Shown: piece after piece, positions 35,306-47,368 of the stretch
Position numbering within the stretch: the stretch's first letter is position 1
Layout: every line of letters starts with the position of its first letter
Source: Welwitschia mirabilis
Taxonomy: Eukaryota; Gnetophyta; Gnetopsida; Welwitschiales
DNA length: 64,000 bases
Reading direction: 5' to 3'
Assembly (NCBI GenBank): GCA_051453625.1
Contig: JBOZIK010000001.1
Location: forward strand, 12,371,463 to 12,435,462
Position numbers and translations under genes: made by a program
The notes under the pieces: model-generated
Told to the model about the DNA's origin: nothing
Databases searched by the model: none
What the model saw: the letters and a program-made list of their open reading frames with translations, nothing else

Positions 35306-35599
35306 GTCCAAACCTTGGTAAATCTCATTAGTATAATCTTAATCAATTAACTAAAGTCAGACATTTTTATTCTACAGAAATGCACATAATCACTAGTTAT
35401 AATAATCATGATATCCACTACTCAAAATAAGAAGGAAGCATATAGACATGTACTGCTTGAAAAACTAGATTACATAATCAACCACTTGAAAATAAGATCN
35501 NNNNNNNNNNNNNNNNNNNNNNNNNNNNNNNNNNNNNNNNNNNNNNNNNNNNNNNNNNNNNNNNNNNNNNNNNNNNNNNNNNNNNNNNNNNNNNNNNNN

Positions 35600-36538
35600 T
35601 TTATAAAATTAAGGAAGATCTAACCATTTGATATTAGAAAGTAGCCATTTGAATTCATAACCATCATGCAATGAATAGCTAATGCCTATGCTTCAGGCAC
35701 ATAACTTTCATTTTAACTGACATGAATTTTAGTTAAAGACATCTTAAATTTTGTAGATGTCTTTACTCTAGATGTCTTCACTTTCATAGATGTCTTCATT
35801 TTAGATGTCTTCACTTTTATAGATGTCTTGAGTTAACTTGCCTAGATTTTGATGAATTTTACACTGTAGTATTCTTAGGCCTCTATGACTATGAATCCAC
35901 TGTGTATAAGTTAATAGCTCACCTAAAATTTGAGATATTAGTTAAAAATAAAATTGAATTTATTACATATTTTGGTTTAGTGTAGACATCTTCAATTTTG
36001 CAGACATCTTGATCTCTGTTAGGTTCAACTTTCAATTCAGGCATCTTGAATATGGTAGTTATCTTATGGCCTATAACTTAAGTTCTAGTATATTTAGCCC
36101 ATCTTTATATTTTTAGACGTCTTCACTTGAAACATCTTTATTTTTCCAGATGTCTTTAAATAATTAATTTAGTAGTTTAGTATTTAATTTTTTTCATGAT
36201 ATTTTTTCTTTGAAGACTTATTATGATCTAATACCTATCAAGATCTAATGTATCTGTAATAATATGTTTACATAAGGAAATATCATATTTAATGAGTGGA
36301 ATCATCAAAACTATATTTTCCAGCAATATCCCTTTTTTGATGATGTTTAAACCTTGGTAAATATCATTAGTATAATCTTTGCCAATTAACTAAAATCAAA
36401 CATTTTTATTCTAGAGAAATGCACATAATCACTAGTTATAATAATCATGATATCCACTACTCAAAATAAGATGGAAGCATATAGACATATACCACTTGAA
36501 GAACTAGAATACATAATCAACCACTTGAAAATAAAATC
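35600..36538. repeat. Duplicate of 34448-35499 across a 100-N gap
   Basis: The right copy starts TTTATAAAATTAAGGAAGAT as at 34448. It repeats the LTR end, the PPT and the adjacent internal sequence, with scattered differences. It also lacks the 34568-34667 gap of the left copy. Confidence 0.85.
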
Positions 36539-37660
36539 ACATAGATATACCTCTTGAGGAACTAGAAACATCTAATTTAATCACTAGATAATTAGAATAT
36601 TGCATAGTTAAAAATGTGTTAAATATTTGATAAAACTTCTTCCCCTTTTTGGATAGTCGAAAAAAGAAATATAAATTCAAAATTCTAAAACTTCCATTGC
36701 ACATGTGCATTTGTAGGAGCCTAATATCAACTAATGTTTTGCTAATAATTCTTACCAATAGTACATTTAAAGATGTCTACAATTCTTAAGATATCTGAAG
36801 ATGTCTACAAAGGTTGAGACGTCTATAATAAAAGTTTCAAAAGTTTTGAAAAGATTAATAATTAATGTAATNNNNNNNNNNNNNNNNNNNNNNNNNNNNN
36901 NNNNNNNNNNNNNNNNNNNNNNNNNNNNNNNNNNNNNNNNNNNNNNNNNNNNNNNNNNNNNNNNNNNNNNNAAAGCTTCCCTTGCACATGTGCATTTGTA
37001 GAAGCCTAATATTAACTAATGTTTTGCTAATAATTTTTATCAATAGTACATTTAAAGATGTCTACAATTCTTAAGATACCTTAAGATGTCTACAAAGGTT
37101 GAAACATATATAATAAAAGTTTCAAAAGTTTTGAAAAGATTAATAATTAATGTAATTATAATAATACCACTTTAAAAAGATAAATAACAAGCATATAATT
37201 TAACTTTAACTACATCTAACTACATGTAATCATAATCTCAACTCATAAGATAAATATAATGTAAAGTTAATAAATTAAAAGATATTACTTACTTTCTTAC
37301 TTGATTGGACAAGGAAAAATCCCCAAGTTTCTACATAATNNNNNNNNNNNNNNNNNNNNNNNNNNNNNNNNNNNNNNNNNNNNNNNNNNNNNNNNNNNNN
37401 NNNNNNNNNNNNNNNNNNNNNNNNNNNNNNNNNNNNNNNNNNNNNNNNNNNNNNNNNNNNNNNNNNNNNNNNNNNNNNNNNNNNNNNNNNNNNNNNNNNN
37501 NNNNNNNNNNNNNNNNNNNNNNNNNNNNNNNNNNNNNNNNNNNNNNNNNNNNNNNNNNNNNNNNNNNNNNNNNNNNNNNNNNNNNNNNNNNNNNNNNNNN
37601 NNNNNNNNNNNNNNNNNNNNNNNNNNNNNNNNNNNNNNNNNNNNNAAAGTTGATAAATTA
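36539..37660 (-). other. Region between pol and PPT of element C
   Basis: No recognisable ORF. 36687-36871 is repeated at 36972-37156 across a 100-N gap. 37262-37339 is repeated at 37645-37724 across a 306-N gap. The stretch is homologous to 28900-29545 of element B. Confidence 0.55.
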
Positions 37661-37661
37661 A

Positions 37662-38472
37662 AATATATTACTTGTTTTTCTTACATGATTAGGCAAGGTA
37701 AAATCCCTAAGTTCCTACATAATTTTACATATTTTTTAGTACTTAGAAGTTTTGTAAAAGCTTTTGCAAGTTAATTATCTGTACTAATGTATTGCATAGT
37801 AATATCTTTGTTAAGAATATTTTCTCTGAGAAAGTGATGTCATATGTCAATGTGTTTGGTTCTTGAGTGTTGTATAAGATTCTTAANNNNNNNNNNNNNN
37901 NNNNNNNNNNNNNNNNNNNNNNNNNNNNNNNNNNNNNNNNNNNNNNNNNNNNNNNNNNNNNNNNNNNNNNNNNNNNNNCTCCTTATAGTAATCTACTCAG
38001 CTTCGACTATAGATAAAGTAATCAAGTATTAGTTTTTTACCACTTTAAGATATCAGGTATTTCCTAAGTAAAAAGTACATTCCACTTGTACTTCTTCTAT
38101 AATATTTGTGACCTATCCAATCTACATCACAATACCCTACAAGATCAAACGAGGAGTTCTTTTAGTATCAAAGGCTCTAATGAGTAGTACCTTTTAAGTA
38201 ATAAAAAAATCTTTTGATGGCTACAAGATGTGATTCTCTAGGATTACTTTAATAATATGTACAAATTCCTATAATTAACATAATATCAGATTGACTAGCT
38301 ATAAGATATAAAAAACTACCAATCATACCTCTATATAGCTTTTGATCCACTTTCTTATCATTTTCATCTTCGTCCAACTTGGTGTTTTGATTTATGGGAG
38401 TGTCTTTTGCTTTGTAATATTGTAAACCAAATTTAACTTTCGAAATTTTAATATATCTAGCTTGTAAAATAA
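37662..38472 (-). pseudogene. copia element C RNase H and RT thumb
   Basis: The minus strand at 37665-37886 reads KNLIQHSRTKHIDI, HHFLRENILNKDITMQYIST and LAKAFTKLLS, the canonical end of copia RNase H (LADIFTKPL altered to LAKAFTKLL). At 37979-38472 it gives FGLQYYKAKDTPINQNTKLD, KKVDQKLYRGMIGSFLYLI, then ESHLVAIKRFFYYLKGT, then FDLVGYCDVDWIG and RRSTSG. This matches SIRE-type RT/RNase H closely. Stops are present, and the part in the gap at 37887-37978 is missing. Confidence 0.9.
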
Positions 38473-38572
38473 NNNNNNNNNNNNNNNNNNNNNNNNNNNN
38501 NNNNNNNNNNNNNNNNNNNNNNNNNNNNNNNNNNNNNNNNNNNNNNNNNNNNNNNNNNNNNNNNNNNNNNNN

Positions 38573-38920
38573 TCACAATACCCTACAAGATCAAATGAGG
38601 AGTTCTTTTAGTACCAAAGGCTTTAATGATTAGTACCTTTTAAGTAATAAAAAATTCTTTTAATGGCTACAAGATGTGATTCTCTAGGATTACTTTAATA
38701 ATCTGTACAAATTCCTATAATTAACATAATACTAGACTGATTAGTTATAAGATATACAAAACTACTAATCATAACTCTATATAGCTTTTGATCCACTTTC
38801 TTACCATTTTCCTCTTCATCCAACTTGGTGTTTTGATTTATGGGAGTGTCTTTTTCTTTGTAATATTGTAAACCAAATTTAACTTTCAAAATTTTAATAT
38901 ATTTAGCTTGTGAAATAAAT
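38573..38920. repeat. Duplicate of 38125-38472 across a 100-N gap
   Basis: Both copies begin TCACAATACCCTACAAGATC and encode the same RT thumb segment with point differences. Confidence 0.9.
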
Positions 38921-39560
38921 GTACCTTGATTATGTTGCACGACTTGAAGTTCCAAGAAGTTGATCATTTCTTTCATAACACTTATTTCAAATTCATCCCA
39001 CATAATCTTAACAAATTTCTTGTACAAGGATGCATTAGTAGCATAAAAAATAATACCATCTACATAAATTTGAATAATAATAAAATATTTACCATTTTTC
39101 TAAAGAATAATGTTACATTTGACATACCTCTTTTAAAACCATTTTCAATTAAGTGAGCTTAGAGTTTTTCATACCGAGATCTTAGAGCTTGTTTAAGATC
39201 ATAGAAAGTCTTTTTCAATTTGTATATATAATTAGATTTTTGTAAGTTAATGAACCCATTTAGTTGTTTAACATATACTTCTTCTTGGAGATTTTCATTA
39301 AGAAATGCACTTTTAAAATATAATTAATAAAGTTTAAAATCTTTCATACAAGTAAGAGCTATAATCATTTTTAGCAATGGCATATGAGCCATAGGAGTAA
39401 ATATTTCTTTAAAGTTAATTCCTTCTTATCAATTGTAATCTTTTATCACTATTCATACTTTATTTCTAATAACATTTACATGTTCATCTATTTTATTTCT
39501 AAAAATCCACTTAGCGCCAATAATTGATCTATTAGAGGGTCTTCGAATAAACTTCTAAAT
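38695..39560 (-). pseudogene. copia element C reverse transcriptase
   Basis: From high coordinates on the minus strand: DEHWMVTIQEELNKFKRSNI, IIGAKWIFRNKIDEH, INFKEIFTPMAHM, LQEEVYVKQLNGFINLQKSN, YKLKKTFYDLKQALRSRYEK, then IQIYVDGIIFYATNASLYKK at 39020-39080, then an open stretch of 110 residues (38695-39027) with INFLELQVVQHNQGTFISQA. This is the full order of a SIRE-type RT. The catalytic box reads YVDG (codons 39055-39066) where YVDD is expected, so the second Asp is lost. A few stops occur upstream. Confidence 0.92.
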
Positions 39561-39699
39561 ATTAGATCTTTTAAATTTATTAAGCTCTTCTTGTATAGTA
39601 ACCATCCAATGTTCATCAATTTTTACTTCTTTGAAAGTTCTAGGTTTAACTTGAGATATATGATCAACATAACCACAAAATTCTCTAGTATGGCTTCTA

Positions 39700-41265
39700 G
39701 TTTAAATACCTCTATATGGACTTCCTATAACATTGCTTATGGAGTAATTCTTCTTAAACCTTGTCATGGTTGATGGATTTTCCTTACCTAATTCTTCTTC
39801 TTTTTATTCCTCATTATCAGATTGAACTTGAGACTGTCTAGAGGGTTGAACAACTTGCATAGGAACATAATCCTCTTATACATTCATAGAAGTTAGCTCA
39901 ATATCATTTATTTTGACATTTATGATTTTCTCAACTGCACGGTTTCTATTATTGTACACTCTATAAGCTTTACTAACCATAGAATATCCCAGAAAACTTA
40001 CTTCATCAACTTTTGAATCAAATTTTTTAAAATTATTTCTTTTATTTAGAATAAAATATTTTAAACCAAAAATATGAAAGTACTTAATAGAAGGTTTTCT
40101 TCCTAATCACAATTCATAAAAAGCTTTAGAGGTGAATCTACTTACTAGAACTCTGTTGGATAATAGGCTATATTGATGCTTCTACCTAAAAATGTTATGA
40201 TAAATTTTTGTTATGCATCATTATCCTTATCATATCATTGAGAAGCTTGTTCTTTCTTTTAGCTACTCCATTTTGTTGTAGTGCCTTGGAGATGAAAATT
40301 GATATAAAATACCAAACTAGTTGCAAAATTTTCTAAACTTTGCATTTTTGTACTCAGTCCAATTATTACTCTTTATAATTTTAATNNNNNNNNNNNNNNN
40401 NNNNNNNNNNNNNNNNNNNNNNNNNNNNNNNNNNNNNNNNNNNNNNNNNNNNNNNNNNNNNNNNNNNNNNNNNNNNNNNNNNNNNATAGAATATCCTAGC
40501 AAAATTTCTTCATCAACTTTTGAATCAAATTTTCTTAAATTATTTCTTTTATTTAGAATAAAATATTCCAAAAATATGAAAGTACTTAATAGAAGGTTTT
40601 CTTCCTAATCATAATTCATAAACAGCTTTAGAGGTGAATCTACTTATCGGAACTCTATTGGAAACATAATAGGCTGTATTGATTACTTCTACCTAAAAAT
40701 GATATGATAAATTTTTGTTATACATTATTATTCTTATCATATCATTTAGAACCTTGTTCTTTCTTTTAGCTACTCCATTTTGTTATAGTGCCTTGGAGAT
40801 GAAAATTGATGAAAAATACCAAACTGGCGACAAAATTTTCTAAACTTTGCATTTTTGAACTCAGTCTAATTATCACTCCTTATAATTTTAATTTCGTATG
40901 GTTATTGATTTTTCAACCTAATGCATAACTTAGAAAAATCATTAAAAGCCTCATCTTTATATGTAAGGAAGGCTATCTATGTAAAATGAGAAAAATCATC
41001 TACAATTGTTAAATAATATCTTTTCTTACTTAGACTTTCTATAGATGAAGAACCATCAATATTTAAAGGTAATAGATCTAATGGATGTTTAGTAGAGGTA
41101 ATATTTTTCTTCTCAAAATTTATTTTTGTTAGTTTTCTTTTTTGATAATCTTCACAAATTTAATCATACATGTTTTTAAACTTGGGAAGTCTTCTTACTA
41201 ATTCCTTTATGGATAAGGTTTTGAGAAGATCTTTGTTTACATGATTAAGATTCCTATGCCATCAC
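39700..41265 (-). pseudogene. copia element C integrase
   Basis: On minus, WHRNLNHVNKDLLKTL and ELVRRLPKFKN (about 41190-41265) match the HHCC pre-integrase box. They are followed by YYLTIVDDFSHFT, FLTYKDEAFNDFSKLC, IIRSDN-TEFKNAKFRKFC, QFGIFHQFSSPRHYNKMA, LKERTR, then FILNKRNNLRKFDSKVDEEI and LLGYS. These match the SIRE integrase core, including both Asp positions and the Glu of VERKNR. 39981-40385 is repeated at 40486-40892. Stops and small frameshifts make it non-functional. Confidence 0.92.
40486..40892. repeat. Duplicate of 39981-40385 across a 100-N gap
   Basis: Both copies start ATAGAATATCC-AG and encode the same integrase segment. Confidence 0.9.
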
Positions 41266-42340
41266 TCTATTTTATCTGTTTTGTTAAGAAAACACTTGGT
41301 TCCATTATTAGATATATCTTGAAAGGTGGTAATGTAAACATTTGATTTCCTTACTCCAACAAATAAGACTTTGGTAGTAACTTGTTCTCTTATAACATAA
41401 TCATCTTTTGTAAAACTAACAAAAAAATTTACATCACAGGTTTGACCTACACTTAAGATATTATGTTGCAAATCTTCTATAAAAAGTACATGTTTTACCT
41501 TGGTTAAATTACCTCATCCAATGGTACCAACACCTTTGATTGGTGCTTCTGTGTTGTCTTCAAAGATTACAACTCATTTATCTTATTCCACTAAGGTGGT
41601 GAAGCTAGATTTATCTTTAGTCATGTGTCTTGAGCAATCAATATTAATGTATTATGTGTGTTTCTTCATTGCTCTGAGTGCTGTTTGATCTAAAAGTGAT
41701 ATTTTTGATTTTGATACCCATACTTTTCTTAGTTTCTCATACACAAAACATTGTACCATTCTACTTGGTTTTTTGTCATTATCAGTATAATACCCACTTT
41801 TAAATTCCATTGGACATATGTACTAATAATGACCTCTATTATNNNNNNNNNNNNNNNNNNNNNNNNNNNNNNNNNNNNNNNNNNNNNNNNNNNNNNNNNN
41901 NNNNNNNNNNNNNNNNNNNNNNNNNNNNNNNNNNNNNNNNNNTCGTAAAAGTAACAAAAAAATTTACATCACAAGGTTGACATACACTTAAGATATTATG
42001 TTGCAAATCTTCTATAAAAAATACATATTTTACCTTGGTTAAATTACCTCATCCAATGGTGCCAACACCTTTGATTTATGCTTCTGTGTTGTCTTCAAAG
42101 ATTACAACTCTTTTATCTTGGTCTACTAAGGTGGTAAAGCTAGATTTGTCTCCAGTCATGTGCCTTAAGCAACCAATATTCATGGATTATGTATGTTTCT
42201 TTATTGCTCTGAGTTCTATTTGATCTAAAAGTGCTATTTTTAATTTTGATACCCATACTTTTCTTAGTTTCTCCTACACAAAACATTGTACCATTCTAAT
42301 TGGGTTTTTGTCATTATTAGTATAATACCTGCTTTTAAAT
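41262..42340 (-). pseudogene. copia element C protease and linker to integrase
   Basis: The minus strand reads CSRHMTKDKSSFTTLVE, VIFEDNTEAPIKGVGTIG, LTKVKHVLFIEDLQHNILSV and GQTCDVNF, matching SIRE protease (LDSGCSRHMTGDKSLF, VTFGDN----I-GKG-I, VYYV-GLKANLISISQLCD). The catalytic Asp codon of DSGCS is Asn in both contig copies (NIDCS on the left, NIGCL on the right). The open stretch 41262-41471 covers the downstream part. 41408-41842 is repeated at 41943-42378. Confidence 0.88.
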
Positions 42341-42378
42341 TCCATTGGACATCTATACTAATAATTACCTCTATTATG
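41943..42378. repeat. Duplicate of 41408-41842 across a 100-N gap
   Basis: The two plus-strand frames at 41500-41688 and 42035-42223 translate to near-identical 62-residue sequences, both antisense to the protease. This shows the duplication directly. Confidence 0.92.
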
Positions 42379-43020
42379 AAAATAATAGCAAATAATATTA
42401 TTTCTATATGTAATGTGTTGATATCTTGGCTTATAGTTCCATTTGTTTAGTGAAAAGGTTGAAGTTCTTGTTGTAGCTTCATTATGTTCTAATCCACTAT
42501 TAGTGTTTGAGTATCTACACTATCCAAGCATAACATTTAAGGTTTCCTTTCCTTAGGTGAGTTTCTCATTTATNNNNNNNNNNNNNNNNNNNNNNNNNNN
42601 NNNNNNNNNNNNNNNNNNNNNNNNNNNNNNNNNNNNNNNNNNNNNNNNNNNNNNNNNNNNNNNNNNNNNNNNNNNNNNNNNNNNNNNTTGTTCAAAAGCT
42701 TCTTTATAAGCATTAGGTAACCTTTTCATCTTAATACATACCTTTTCTAATTTAATTCATTATTCAAAAATTATATCATACCTTTCTTGCTAGTCCAGAC
42801 CTATGTTGGCTTCACTATTTATTTCATCTTCTTCTCTTATATCTTCATTTTCTTCTTAAAAATGTGCAATGTCCATGAGAGTAGGATATTTTTCTTTTTA
42901 AAACACCTTTTTCTCTATCGTAGTTTATGTGGATCTTTCTTCTTCATTTCTCCAATGCTCAAACCCATAATATTATAAGAACATCCACATCTTCATCTTC
43001 CAATAGGCATAGTCTATTCA
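42340..43020 (-). pseudogene. copia element C gag remnant, shortened
   Basis: At about 42340-42395 the minus strand reads ICYYFHNRGNY-YRCPME, a decayed CCHC zinc knuckle (second Cys replaced by Phe, His replaced by Asn). At 42980-43020 it reads DYAYWKMKMWMFL, matching the NYAYWKARM-AFL start of copia gag. With the gap (42574-42687) this leaves only about 0.7 kb, shorter than usual for SIRE gag. Confidence 0.7.
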
Positions 43021-43063
43021 NNNNNNNNNNNNNNNNNNNNNNNNNNNNNNNNNNNNNNNNNNN

Positions 43064-43076
43064 TACTCTGATATCA
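43064..43076 (-). promoter_or_regulatory. Primer binding site of element C (left contig copy)
   Basis: The minus strand reads TGATATCAGAGTA two bases from the LTR end, one or two changes from TGGTATCAGAGC, the initiator-Met tRNA site common in plant copia elements. The same site recurs at 44768-44780. Confidence 0.75.
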
Positions 43077-43078
43077 TT

Positions 43079-44500
43079 TAAGGTCTGATTTAAACTTAGA
43101 GGAGAGGGTTAATGAGTTTCCAAATAATAATAATAATAATAATACCAAATAATAAAATGAAAAATATGCAACAAAAGGCCTTATCAAGATAACATGATTT
43201 CCAACCTAGGTATGTCCATATATAAAGGGTATCTTCTACTCATACCTCTGGATATTTTTAACTTACAAGAAAATAGTGGTTTTCTAGTGCACCACCAACT
43301 TCACAACAGATGAGAATCTCCTTGCAAAATAGAACTCTTTTTCCCTTAAGAGAATAATGGTTTTTTGACTCACCAATAATCTTTATGACAAATAAGTACT
43401 CACAAGCATAATAATAATTGCACATCCCTATAAGGGTTTTCTTAGAAAGTATTTGATATTTAAGAAATAAACTCTACAATAATATTTAACAATAAGATAT
43501 CCCACAATGAATAACCAAAATGCAATATAATAAAGAAGCTTGAATATGTGCTTTGTTGAACATTTAAGATCTTTACAGTTGCTGTTGCAGTTATGAATAT
43601 GAATGAAGAATGCAGCAATGAGATTCAAAAAGCAAATGATAATAGTAGTAATAGCTTTTTTGTAATGATGCCTTAATTCTTCATGAGGATAACCTTTTAC
43701 GCATGCAAGATTTCTTTTGATCTGATTGTTGAGAGCTAAGAAATATCTGTATTTTTTATTGATCAATGAGGTGCTAAAAAAAGTTCTTTTTTGATTTGTG
43801 ATATCAAGGATTATAAAATTAAGGACGAACTAGCCATTGGAGATTAGAAGGTGGCCTTTGAAATCTATAATCATCATGTAATGAATAACTAATGTCTATG
43901 CTTCATGTGTATAAATTTAGTTTTAATCAACATAAAATTTAGTTTAAGACCTCTTTAGTCTAGACATATTTACTTTTGTATATAGCTTCATTTTAGACAT
44001 CTTTACTTTTGTAGACGTCTTAATCTAACTTGTCTGATTCTAATGAATTTTACATTGTAATATTCTTGGGCCTTCATGATCATGAATCCATTATGTGCAA
44101 GTTGATAGCTCATTTAAAATTTGAGATATTAGCTAAAAACAAAATTAACTTTGTTACACTTTTTGGCTTAGGATAGAAATCTTCAATTTTGTATATGTCT
44201 TAATCTCTGTTAGGTCTAATTTTTAGTTTAGTTGTCTTGAATATGATAGTTGTCTTATAGCCTATAAATTGAATTCTAGTACATTTAAGATGTCTTTAGA
44301 TTTTAGACATCTTCACTTTTCTAGATGTCTTTAAATAATTAACTTGATAGTTTAGCATCTAATTCTTTTTATGAAATGTTTTCTCTAAAGACCCATTATG
44401 AGCTAGTGTCTATCAAGGTTTAATGTATCTGTAATAACTTGTCCACACAAGGACATAACATATTTGATAATTGAAATCATTAAAACTAGATTTTCCAATA
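43079..44500 (-). mobile_element. 5' LTR of element C, left contig copy (likely duplicate)
   Basis: It runs from TAAGGTCTG to CCAATA and matches 44783-46187. It is followed by CATTA and the same external flank as the right copy, then the gap at 44606. I read it as the alternative haplotype of the same LTR. It contains an ATA trinucleotide run at 43126-43143. Confidence 0.75.
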
Positions 44501-44782
44501 CATTATTTCATGTTAGTCATGCTCTATCATGTTTTTTTACTAAGGAACTACTAAAATTTTGGTTGGGTGGTGATTATGGCATCTGCGTGACATTGCATTT
44601 TTAAGNNNNNNNNNNNNNNNNNNNNNNNNNNNNNNNNNNNNNNNNNNNNNNNNNNNNNNNNNNNNNNNNNNNNNNNNNNNNNNNNNNNNNNNNNNNNNNN
44701 NNNNNGCTTAATGGATGACACACCTTCCATTGTTTATTCAAGGAAGTTACTCCTTTTTATGAGTACCTACTCTGATATCATT

Positions 44783-46187
44783 TAAGAGCTAATTTAAACT
44801 TAGAGAAGAGGGGTGAATAAATTCCCAAGTAATAATAATAATAATTATACCAAATAATAAAATGACAAATATGCAATAAAAGGCCTTATCAAGATGACAT
44901 GATTTCCAAGCTAGGTATGTCCATACATAAAGGGTAGCTTCTACTCACACCTTTGGATATTTTTAACTTACAAGAAAATAGTGGTTTTCTAGTGCACCAC
45001 CAACTTCACAAAAGATGAGAATCTCCTTGTAAGATATCACTCTTTTCCCCTTAAGAGATAATGGTTTTTTAACTTACCAATAATTTTTATGATAAATAAG
45101 TGCTCACAAGCATAATAATAATTACACACCCCTATAAGGGTTTTATTATAAAGTATTTGATATTTAAGAAATAAACTCTATAATAATATTTAACAATAAG
45201 ATATTCCACAATGAATAACCAAAATGCAATATAACAAAGAAGCTTGAATATGTGCTTTGATGAACATTTACAATCTTTACAATTGTTGTTGAAGTTATGA
45301 ATATGAATGAAGAACGCAACAATGAGATTCAAAAAGTAAATGATAATAGTAGTGATAGCTTTTTTTAACGATGCCTTAATTCTTCATGAGGATAGCCTTT
45401 TACTTGTGTAAGATTTCTTTTGATCTGATTATTAAGAGCTAAGAAATATCTATAATTTTTATTGATCAATGAGGTGCTAAAAATAGTTCTTTTTTGATTT
45501 GTGATATCAAGGATTTATAAAATTAAGGAAGAACTAGCTATTTGAGATTGGAAGATGGCCTTTTAAATTTGTNNNNNNNNNNTAACATCTATGCTTCAGG
45601 TGTATAAATTTAGTTTTAATCAAAATGAAATTCAATTTAAGACCTATTTAGTCTAGACATATTCAATTTTGTAGATAGCTTCATTTTATACATATTCACT
45701 TTTGTAGATGTTTTTTGATTTAACTTGTTTAGATTCTAATGAATTTTACATAGTCATATTCTTGGGCCTTCATGATCATGAATCCACTATGTGCAAGTTG
45801 ATAGATCATTTAAAATTTGAGATATTAGCTTAAAAAAAATTAACTTTGTTACATTTTTTGTCTTAGGATAGAAATCTTCAATTTTGTATATGTCTTAGTC
45901 TCTGTTAGGTTTAATTTTCAGTTTAGTTGTCTTGAATATGATAGTCATCTTTTAGCCTATCACTTGAATTCTAGTATATTCAAGATGTCTTTAGATTTTA
46001 GACATCTTCACTTTTCTAGATATCTTCAAACAATTGATTTGATAGTTTAGAATTTAATTATTTTTATGAAATGTTTTTTCTAAAGACCCGTTATGATCTA
46101 GTGCCTATCAAAGTTTGATGTATCTATAATAACCTATCCACATAACATATTTAATAATTGAAATCATTAAAACCAGATTTTCCAACA
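44783..46187 (-). mobile_element. 5' LTR of copia element C (right contig copy)
   Basis: On minus it begins TGTTGGAAAATCTGG and ends near 44783 beside the primer site at 44768-44780. It includes a 10-N gap (45573-45582). It pairs with the 3' LTR at 33310-35286. Confidence 0.8.
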
Positions 46188-46590
46188 CATTGTTTCATGT
46201 TAGTCATCCTCTATCATGCTTTTTTACTAAGGAACTACTAAAATTTTGGTTGGATGGTGATTATGGCATCTGCATGACATTGCATTTTTAAGAAATATTT
46301 TCAATCTTAGNNNNNNNNNNNNNNNNNNNNNNNNNNNNNNNNNNNNNNNNNNNNNNNNNNNNNNNNNNNNNNNNNNNNNNNNNNNNNNNNNNNNNNNNNN
46401 NNNNNNNNNNATTTTTAAGAAATATTTTTAATTTTAGTGCCTTATTTTTTAAATTGACCTAATTTTGTGAATATTTTCAACATCCTTATATAGTTAAATG
46501 TTTTTTATTAGATATATTTCCATGTTGATCACTTTCTATCATGTTTTTTTGCTAATAAACTAGTAGAAGTCTTGTTGAAGATTGTGTTAA
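46188..46590. repeat. ~200-bp tandem repeat, right part plus an uninterrupted unit
   Basis: 46188-46284 completes the unit cut at 33309 (CTCTATCATGCTTTTTTACTAA). The next unit (about 46285-46560) has both halves joined, with CTTTCTATCATGTTTTTTTG downstream of GTTAAATGTTTT. A 100-N gap (46311-46410) with a ~26-base overlap lies inside. Confidence 0.6.
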
Positions 46591-46959
46591 TATGTAAAAA
46601 ATTGACATTTATATTACATGTTTTAAGATAATTTATTATAAATAAAGACATTAATTTAATTATTTTAATTATAAAATATGTATTTCAGTATTTTCAAAAT
46701 AGAACTTAATCTTATGTTTTTTTCCATAATAATTGCAAATATTTAATCATGTTTTGGAATACATGGTGGAAGATGAACACAATTCCACATAAATAATGAT
46801 GGGAATAAAGACTTAATGTGGTAACATGTAGTAGTAGCATTAGAAGATATGTAGCAGAGACATGTGGAGGTGGCACTATAAACATGTGGTGATATCACTA
46901 GTTGCTAGAGAAATCTAAAAGGCACATGTTGAACTCATCATAATGTAAGATTCCACGTA

Positions 46960-47290
46960 ATGCTACATGATAACCTCCACCAAACACAATGAGATAAACT
47001 TCACCAAATGATAAATGATGAAAATTCTACCTAATGCTATAGGATAAAATTTCATCTGCCTAATGCTATATGACAATANNNNNNNNNNNNNNNNNNNNNN
47101 NNNNNNNNNNNNNNNNNNNNNNNNNNNNNNNNNNNNNNNNNNNNNNNNNNNNNNNNNNNNNNNNNNNNNNNNNNNNNNTATAGGATAAAATTTTATCTAC
47201 CTAATGCTATATGACAACGTTCACAAATTCTATAGGAAAGAATCTTACATACCTAATGCTAAATAATTAAGATTTAAACTAACATTATAG
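46960..47290 (+). repeat. Short degenerate repeats, CCTAATGCTATA-type
   Basis: CTAATGCTATAGGATAAAAT, CCTAATGCTATATGACAA and related phrases recur about every 35-50 bases. Part of the apparent copy number may come from the contig overlap at 47039-47078 and 47179-47218. Confidence 0.5.
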
Positions 47291-47360
47291 GATGGAGCCC
47301 ATCCACCTTACCTACCATTACAATCAAAAGGCTTCCAGCCACCTCAATGCTACCATACCC

Positions 47361-47368
47361 TATAAAAG
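47361..47368 (+). promoter_or_regulatory. TATA box candidate in the probable LTR
   Basis: TATAAAAG follows a CCC triplet, with a GGGTTTC/GGGAGTG region 75-120 bases downstream, as in plant LTR promoters. No transcript evidence. Confidence 0.4.

Larger units (their letters stand above)
33310..46187 (-). mobile_element. SIRE/Maximus-like Ty1/copia element C, structurally complete
   Basis: It has two LTRs of about 1.4 kb, a primer site, a shortened gag, PR, INT, RT, RNase H and a PPT, all on the minus strand. The flanking 5-mers are CATTT (33305-33309) and CATTG (46188-46192), a near-perfect target duplication. Pol matches SIRE-type plant copia elements over its length but carries many stops. 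The span is inflated by six or more duplicated contig ends and N gaps. Confidence 0.85.

Noticed and set aside
41500-42223. Two near-identical 62-residue plus-strand frames as a tandem gene pair
   Set aside because: They are antisense to the copia protease; their similarity comes from the duplicated contig end.
43064-46187. Two successive 5' LTRs of element C as a real tandem LTR array
   Set aside because: The copies are separated by a 100-N gap and carry the same external flank, which fits an assembly duplicate better.
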